A stretch of 64,000 nt of DNA, taken from positions 1,984,001 through 2,048,000 of the forward strand of contig NC_087104.1 of NCBI RefSeq assembly GCF_963855985.1, written 5' to 3'. Numbering within the stretch: the first letter of the stretch is position 1; every line of letters starts with the position of its first letter. This document shows, piece by piece, positions 57,370-64,000 of this stretch. This stretch comes from Ostrinia nubilalis. Taxonomy: Eukaryota > Arthropoda > Insecta > Lepidoptera > Crambidae. Below the pieces are notes generated by a model. It saw only the letters and a program-made list of their open reading frames with translations, was not told where the DNA came from and did not search any database. The position numbers and the translations under genes were made by a program.

Positions 57370-58674
57370 TGTATTTTAATTAAATTTAATACAAATAAGG
57401 ATGACGAAAATAATCGATAAGTGATCTCACTCGAATATTTCTTATAGTAGGTATACAAGTTGTCGAACAAATGGTTACTTACTGAAAAAGTGTTTCATGA
57501 GACCTAGCAAACGGCATCAATAATATGTTTAAGAACGAACTGAATCTATTCAAAAAAACTATATTTCCAGCTTTCATACATTAAATTTAATACAGTTACA
57601 AACAAACACGAAATCAATGGTTTTTGAGAATTCTGAGTGCCTTAATGCCGTCCCCTTTATCTGTTTATTTAGTATTTATTAATTAGTATCTCTTGATGAT
57701 ATTGTAGGAAGTTAAACCTAAAATCATGTTTTCCGTAAATAATTTAAATAAGAATGCAATTTAGGAGTTTATTACTCAATTAAAAATTTAAATTTAAAAA
57801 ATTAACACTTCTAATATGGTAGGTATGGCTGGCGGCATACATTTAGTATGAAATTCGGAAACATTGAATTTTCGCATAAATCCAGTTTATTCTTTGACCT
57901 ATTTATTGTTATTGTTTTAAAGAGCTCATGAAGCACTTACAGGAACAGTAAACAGTTTCTCGATATCTTGTATAATTAAAAATCAAGTGAAATCACTTAT
58001 CGTTTCCACCCTGTACCTATACTTTTAAAAATAAACTCATTTTATACGTTCATTTGTATAAGTATCTACAATACAAATACCTAACCAACTTAGTTGACGT
58101 TTCATAAAACTATTTGTCTAAGTGGCATCGAGCGACCGCTGGTGGATTTGCCATTTACCTGACCTACCCCTTTATTACTAAACGTTTAATATCAGATGAA
58201 TAGTTACGCACCAATTTCTTTCATTCAGTCGTCAGTATTTGAACTTTCGGAAAAACATGACGAAGCGTTGTGTGACCATACAGACGCTATTCAACTTTTA
58301 TTAGTAAGGAAGAGTATATTTTATGTTGGTAGAAACACAATAGCATAGACTAATGTTTTGACACCCTGTTAAAATTTTTATTAGTCATTTATTTTTTCCT
58401 GACCAAACAGATACCATAATAATATCTTTTATCTATTCTACCCATATTCTGTAAGTAAAATAATAAAAAGTTTGAAAAGAAATAAATTACAAGTCCGATT
58501 TACCTAAACAAATAAATTAAAAATACTTGCGGATCAAAAGTACTCAATCATACTACAATTTACGAAAAAATCACGCGTGACACATATACGTCAGTGGGCA
58601 GTCAACTGACATAGACCCGGCGTCTACGAGTGCCAAAGCACGACTGATTTATGCCATTTGATGCACCCGATTTT
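57370..58674. other. No recognisable feature
   Basis: AT-rich, no frame over 60 codons with a motif, no recognised repeat. Confidence 0.3.
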
Positions 58675-59215
58675 ATAGTATTTTCAAATTAATTTTTCAT
58701 TTGAAGATTGAAGATAGATATTTTTTCTTTTTCACACAATAATAGTACTATGTTTCTTCTTAAGTATAAAGTAGTTTATGTTGCCAAATGACTTTTAGAT
58801 TATGAGATGTGACCTGTTTTCTTGCAGTAATTTTTTCGAATTTTGACTATCTTAGACATGATAAAAATGCATTTTAATGAATTAAACATCAACATTTTCT
58901 CAATACACTTTCTTCTTCAGGGTATGCTTATTCTAATGAATACATTCTATCTTCTTACTTAGAAATAAATTTGTTGTAATATTAGTTCAAAGTTGTGCCT
59001 TCGCGAGTTACCTGGAAATCGGGCTTTCGAAATTCGCTGTTTTCGTAGGCAAAAATCCAATTTGAACGAGATTTTGTCAATAGACATTCCGTAAAAACGT
59101 ATGATAATTACGATGATATAAGTCAAAAAAAGCTATAACAATAAATTATATGACTAAAATTATTTCGAAATCTGCCAAATTCTCGATTTCTGCATGAAAA
59201 ATGTGACAACGCTCT
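58675..59215 (+). repeat. 541-bp segmental duplication, copy 2
   Basis: Direct repeat of 54,811-55,351. Here it lies immediately upstream of the putative first exon at 59,259-59,494, so it may be the promoter-proximal region of that gene, with the 54.8-kb copy a displaced duplicate. Confidence 0.85.
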
Positions 59216-59396
59216 TAATTTAATTTTTGCGGCACGAACGAGAAATTTCGATGTTACGATGCCCGCACTATCGAAGCGAATGACGACTCGACGGTTGGAG
59301 GGGTGTGACGTAAGCGTGCCCCACTACCGCCGGATATCGAGTCATAACAAGTACTTTTTTGTATTGTATGCTCTAAAATGTTCGATGCCTAGTACA

Positions 59397-59494
59397 ATGA
59401 GAAGTGGACTACCTGGTAAATATGAAAATCTCGAGGATGCAGCGACGAAGTATAATAATAAATTATGGCAACTACTTCCTCATAGTTTGAAAAT
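59397..59494 (+). CDS. Putative first coding exon, possibly LanC-like N-terminus
   Basis: ATG 59,397 (context GTACAATGAG) opens MRSGLPGKYENLEDAATKYN, then NKLWQLLPHSLK (32 codons plus two bases). It ends at a consensus donor (AAAAT then GTAAGG). An upstream in-frame ATG at 59,259 would give a longer version. The sequence is duplicated twice near 49.5-50.0 kb, so it has been copied as DNA. The link to LanC-like proteins is an inference: a charged N-terminal 'KYEN...' leader, and the 541-bp segment lying next to both this exon and the clear LanC-like fragment. It could be another gene. The BEL element lies in what would be the first intron. Confidence 0.35.
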
Positions 59495-59659
59495 GTAAGG
59501 CAAAAATGTTTATGTTTTACAAAATTTTGAAGAGCAGATATTTCGAAAACTACTACCTTATTCCAATTGTAACAAAGACGTGTTGCATTTTTGGCTATTT
59601 GGGAGTCACTATTTGACGCTGACTGGTCTACTAAGCATGATTTCTTTTTATAGAAACCA

Positions 59660-59950
59660 GCAGACAGTGGTAACTGAGTTTGATGAAGCGCTTCTTTTCA
59701 GCACTCGCCAAATCTTTGTCTCGAAGGGCTAGTAGGGCAAAATGATTTATTAAAGGTGTAAAGTAGGTGAACAGAGTGATGCGGCAGGTACAAAAGACAC
59801 TTAACTTCAGTGATATTCTATTTATTAAGAAGATAATTTACAACCATGTGCACACACTTGAATGGTAGGAAAAAGAGACCATAGAGAGGGGCCATAGAGC
59901 ATACAACGCTTCTGGGTTGCCAGATATCGTTACTACATTTTTACCATACA
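59660..59950 (-). repeat. BEL/Pao 3' LTR (approximate limits)
   Basis: On the minus strand a polypurine tract AATGGGGCGGG (59,951-59,961) is followed directly by TGTATGGTAA, a typical LTR start at 59,950. AATAAA signals lie inside (minus strand, near 59,825 and 59,750). The far end is not fixed. The region near 59,655-59,680 ('AGAAACCAGCAGACAGTGGT') is my estimate. Confidence 0.55.
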
Positions 59951-60466
59951 CCCGCCCCATTGAAATTACATTTCAATCTTCAAACAAAGAAGTTAAAGCT
60001 ATTAACATTACAGCTTACATTTTGCAATATAATACTTAAGCAATGAAATACACCTACAAACAAGAAGAAAGTAAGTTAAGTTAGTTAAGAAATGCACTTA
60101 ACAAGAAAGAAATTAATTAAGGTAAGTAAGTTCAACAAACCTAAGCGCTCTTGGCGTCATACATAAGTACAAGCTCTTGGCATCATACATAAGTACACAA
60201 TCATAAGGTGTCCTACGAGCTATAATAGCCTACCAGTTACATACTTACTAGTAGTAAATAAGTTTTACTTTTTGTAAATCCTTTAAATATAACAATGTAA
60301 TTATGTATACAATATTTAGTTTAATACACAAGATAGTATACACTCATAGTGTAGAAACAAATCAAAACTATGTTTTTAATAATGAAAGTTAAACAAATAC
60401 ATAATTAACCTTTTAACTTTTACAGTTTAGACAGTAATTATAAAATTACATTTATCAGTTCTTAAG
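59951..60466 (-). other. BEL element region between pol stop and 3' LTR
   Basis: Non-coding AT-rich sequence downstream of the pol stop. It contains a local duplication ('GCTCTTGGCGTCATACATAA' and 'GCTCTTGGCATCATACATAA', 60,150-60,196). No envelope-like frame is present. Confidence 0.6.
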
Positions 60467-62677
60467 TTAATTATTTTGCTCAATAGGCAATGGGACAATT
60501 TTTGTAATAGGTCGAGAATACAAACCAGTTTTAGTTTTTACAACAACAGCTCGAATATGATTATCTTTACCTTTATATAATTCAACTACACGACCCAATG
60601 GCCAAGACATTGGTGGCTGATTATCATCCTTTAATAAAACAATAGTATTTAACATTAAATCTGGGTTTTCTTTGTACCATTTATACCTCATTTGTAATGT
60701 ATTTAAATAGTCAGTCTTCCAACGCTTCCAAAAGGTTTGCCGTAGTTTACATATTTGTTGATATACATCCAATCTATTATCAGGAAATTCTGCAAAATCA
60801 CCCTCCGGAAACGAAGTCAGACTGCTCCCAATTAAAAAATGAGCTGGCGTGAGACACTGCTCATCACCATCCAAGTCTCTCAATGGAGTTATTGGTCGAC
60901 TGTTTACAATAGCTTCAATTTGAGTTAAGAGAGTATACAAATGTTCATAACAAAGTACAGTGTGTCCTAACACTCTCTTTAAATGATGCTTTACAAGTTT
61001 TACAGAGCTTTCCCATAACCCGCCCCAATGAGCTGAATGAGGAATTATAAACCGCCATTCAATACCTTCTGAAATTACATAATTTGAAACTTGTTCAAAA
61101 TCGTTCTTAAACATGTTGAATAACTCATGAAGCTCATTTTTTGCCCCATGAAAAGTAGTACCATTATCACTGAATATTTTAGCACATTTACCTCGTCTAG
61201 AAATGAATCTACGCAATGCATTTAGAAATTCCTTAGTAGTGAGATTCGACACTATTTCGATATGAATAGCTTTAGTACTCAAGCACACAAAAAGGCAAAT
61301 ATAACCTTTAGTTATAATAGGTTTCCTTATACGAGCAACTTTGACAGACAGCGGTCCAGCAAAATCTATGCCTGTGAACAGAAAGGGTCGAGAAGGAGTA
61401 ATACGACATTTGGGTAGGTCAGCCATTATTTGTGAAGCAGTTTCTGCCTTAAACCTGTAACAACGTACACACTTGTGTATGAAATGACGCACAGAATTTC
61501 GAGCGTTTAGCGGCCACACAAATCTTCGTAAACTGGACAAAGTCGTCTGCGTTCCAGCATGCAACAACCTCTCATGCTCATACCTAATCAACAAGTCAGT
61601 GACACGACAACGTGCTGGCAGTAGCAATGGAAATTTTTGATCAACAGGGATATCAGCATAACGTAAGCGACCACCCACGCGCAACATTCCTTCGCCATCT
61701 GAAAATATGTTTAAAAACTTCAAAGACTTAGAACAAGAACCAAGTTCCGAGGAAACATTACCATTAGCATTTTTTTGAAAATGAGCATGCTGCACGCATT
61801 TGATGATACAACTTGATGCTTGATTAAGCTCCTTACTTGTGAGAAATTCAGTGATTTTAGATTTAGCATTTTTCATATTGTTAATAAATCGACGTACATA
61901 AGCCATGACTCTAACCAATCGACTCCAAGACGAATATCTTTCAAATAATTCAAGAAAATCGTTTTCAGTCTCCTCAAAGGTAGGTAGTGCTACACTTGGC
62001 ATGTCATTACAAGTGTCAACACCCACTGAGTCATCCTGAGAATGACAATGACATCCTGAAAACACTTGAGGTGAATGAAGCCAAGGTGAGTCACTTTGAA
62101 AAAGCCAGTTAGGTCCATTAAACCATAATTTGCAATTGGAAAGATCCTGTGGTTCCAAACCACGTGAAGCCATGTCAGCAGGGTTCTCTGAAGACTTTAC
62201 ATGAAACCAATTGTCTTTAGGAGACAAATTTTGTATTTGGCCAACTCTATTCGATACAAAAACATCTCGTCTAGCGGGATCACTCTGTATCCAACACAGG
62301 GTAATCATGGAGTCAGTCCAATAGAATGAGTTCTCAGAACTAATATTTAAAATCTTGGAAACAGTGCTCATAAGCTTAGCAAGCAACAGTGCAGCGCAAA
62401 GTTCTAACTTAGGCAGAGTGACAGGTTTGAGAGGAGCAACTCTTGTCTTCGCACATACTAAGTGGACTGTAGTTTTTTCAGGACAACTGCAGCGGATGTA
62501 CACGACGCAGCCATACGCCTTCGTGGAGCTATCTGCGAAGCCATGAAGCTCAACCCTCTCTGCGTCAGTATTAACCATGAGACGAGGCACTGAAATGACA
62601 TTCAAGCATTCAAGATTGGCACAAAAAAAAATTCCATTTAGATAAAATAGCGTCAGGCACCTCAGAATCCCAGTCAA
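60467..62677 (-). mobile_element. pol: BEL/Pao pol: RNase H and integrase
   Basis: This 736-codon frame is the second half of a BEL/Pao polyprotein. The RNase H region has FADSS (D49), LELCAALLLAKL (E92), WTDS (D122) and NPADMASRG (D168). An integrase zinc finger follows: H368, H373, C403, C406. The DDE core is D438 in TGIDFAGPL, D504 in FSDNGTTF and E556 in GGLWES. The C-terminal domain has SWPLGRVVELYKGKDNHIRA and ends SRPITKIVPLP. All catalytic residues are present, so the frame looks recently active. Its first roughly 22 codons overlap the upstream frame out of register. The true reading enters by a 1-nt shift at the T9 homopolymer near 62,628-62,636, which is either a mutation or a sequence error. 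No stop occurs before 60,467. Confidence 0.92.
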
Positions 62678-63995
62678 CGTTTGCCTTCCAGATATCTTGC
62701 ATTATCAACTTAGCATAGACTGTAACTGGAGCAATAAAACCCAAGGGATCATAGACCTTAGCAATATCAGACAAAATATTTCTTTTGGTATGACTAGTGG
62801 AAGTATATTTAGGTACCTCGACCTGAAATTTATCTGAGTTTGGCTCCCACTTCAAACCCAGCGTTTTAATACAAGAACCTTCTTTATTGTCAAAGGAAAA
62901 ATGACATTTTTCAAGTTTTTCAGGAGGAAATTGCGACATTAACATTGAGCTATTAGAGTACCATTTGTGCAATTCAAACCTTCCTTTAGCTAACAACTCT
63001 TGCAACTCATTTATGGTATTTAATGCAGAAGAAAGATCATTCTCGCCATGCAAAATGTCATCAACGAAGGTACTTTGAAGTAATGCCTTAGAAGCAGATG
63101 GAAAATTATCACCTTCATCCTCAACCAATTTCACCAATGTCCGTGTAGCAAGGTAACTGGCTGATGCTGTTCCATATGTAACAGTATCCAGCTGAAGACA
63201 CTGTATATCATGCGATGGATCATCTCTCCACATGATGCGCTGAAGTGCTTGATACTGAGGTTTCACTCGAATTTGCCTGTACATTTTAGTTATATCAGAC
63301 ACAAAAACATAAACATAGGTACGAAATCTTAGAAGTATGGTAAACATGTCAGGTTGAACAACAGGACCCACAAGAAGTACATCATTTAAGCTCAAGCCCG
63401 TAGAAGTGGGTTGAGAACCATTGAATACAATCCTAAGCTTGGTAGTAGAGGAACTTTCCTTCAAGACAGCATGATGAGGCATGTAATATTCAATTTCATC
63501 ACTTTTGTGTGGATTTATATGAACAAAGTGAGCATGGCCAAGTTTAAGAAATTCCTCAATAAATGCTTTATAGGCCTTAAAAAAGTCAGAATTATTTTGG
63601 AATTTTTTCTCCAATGACATAAGACAACGAAAAGCAACATTGTAAGAATTACCTAGTTTTGGTAGAAGTTCTTTGTTTATTGGCAAATCGACATGATACC
63701 TTCCTTCTTCATCCCTGGACACAGAATCAAGGTAGCTCTGTTCGCACCTTTTCTCCTGAAATGACAACATATTATCATTAGGCATTTCTTCTAATTGCCA
63801 AAATTTTTTAATGTCGTTATGTAGGACAGACAAATGACATTGGCTTTTTAAACCCGAAACATGTTGACCTACCACAGACAATTCACCACAAAATACCCAA
63901 CTAAATTCAGTATTTATTAATGTGGGCATATTTGGACCTAGATCGATCTTGCCTTCTCGAAGACATTTTGCAAAACATGAAACACCAAGAATCAT
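62610..63995 (-). mobile_element. pol: BEL/Pao pol: reverse transcriptase part (runs off window)
   Basis: This 461-codon frame continues upstream beyond the window end. It opens in the segment linking protease and reverse transcriptase (LREGKIDLGPNMPTLINTEF). The reverse transcriptase follows: YMPHHAVLKE, LRIVFNGSQP (residues 187-196), SDITKMYRQI (233-242), and the catalytic FVDDILHG (310-317). The FVDD box is the BEL/Pao form of the usual YXDD. The palm/thumb has LGLKWEPNSDKF and DPLGFIAPVTVYAKL. It closes prematurely at 62,610 because of the homopolymer shift. Gag, most of the protease and the 5' LTR would lie to the right of the window. Confidence 0.92.
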
Positions 63996-64000
63996 ATCAA

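Noticed and set aside
59951..60466. An envelope gene downstream of BEL pol
   Set aside because: No frame longer than a few dozen codons exists between the pol stop and the LTR.

Overview
This is AT-rich animal nuclear DNA, most likely from a moth or butterfly. The evidence is the repeat content. There are about a dozen 5'-truncated RTE-type LINE 3' ends with ATGATG tails. There are many copies of the GC-rich 'CCGCCCGCGGCTTCGCCCGCG' / 'GCGGCCGCCCGCGACTTCG' retroposon heads common in Lepidoptera, and 'GGTTCCGTACC' repeats. There are also TTAA-flanked piggyBac-like elements and a BEL/Pao retrotransposon. No complete host protein-coding gene is visible, and the window reads as intronic or intergenic DNA full of mobile elements. 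I recognised no tRNA, rRNA or CRISPR array and no bacterial-style operon.

Layout. 1-6.2 kb: SINE-like and RTE remnants, the first two of three TA-flanked palindromic MITEs, a 978-bp piggyBac-type non-autonomous element, an element with iterated CACCTTCGTGG motifs, and a 450-bp hairpin. 7.5-13.4 kb: RTE remnant, GC-rich TIR element (8.25-9.45 kb), retroposons, a TAA-flanked MITE, and the second 978-bp piggyBac-type copy. 15.6-19.3 kb: a host repeat split by a 1.72-kb element with about 99-bp perfect TIRs and a CpG-rich core, then SINE-like repeats. 20-24.6 kb: RTE 3' end, hairpin MITE, 'ACGGAACGGAATGAAACG' minisatellite, and a 106-bp MITE. 26.9-29.4 kb: a TTAA-flanked piggyBac-like element containing a truncated LINE reverse transcriptase. 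29.5 kb: a juxtaposed acceptor/donor (recursive splice-site configuration) followed by a 36-nt candidate microexon. 31.8-36.7 kb: palindromic MITE, tandem repeat, pogo-like element, nested MITEs, and the 3' end of a LINE. 37-45 kb: RTE remnants, a MITE split by a retroposon, and a 3-unit minisatellite. 45.4-48.1 kb: the third palindromic MITE and a pogo-like element nested in another repeat. 49.5-59.5 kb: fragments of what look like a host LanC-like (LANCL) gene, two of them sitting in inverted repeats, plus a 541-bp segmental duplication. 59.7-64 kb: a BEL/Pao retrotransposon on the minus strand that runs off the window.

How it fits together. The host signals (recursive splice site and microexon, the LanC-like exon fragments, a putative first exon with a good donor at 59,397-59,494, and a weak one at 52,570) are all readable on the plus strand. 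This fits plus-strand transcription through repeat-filled introns, but I cannot join them into one gene. The most unusual points are: the LanC-like exon piece in the loop of a 162-bp inverted repeat; the two 978-bp piggyBac-type copies, one flanked by CTAA on both sides; the elements whose terminal motif is reiterated internally; and several layers of nested insertion that give relative ages.
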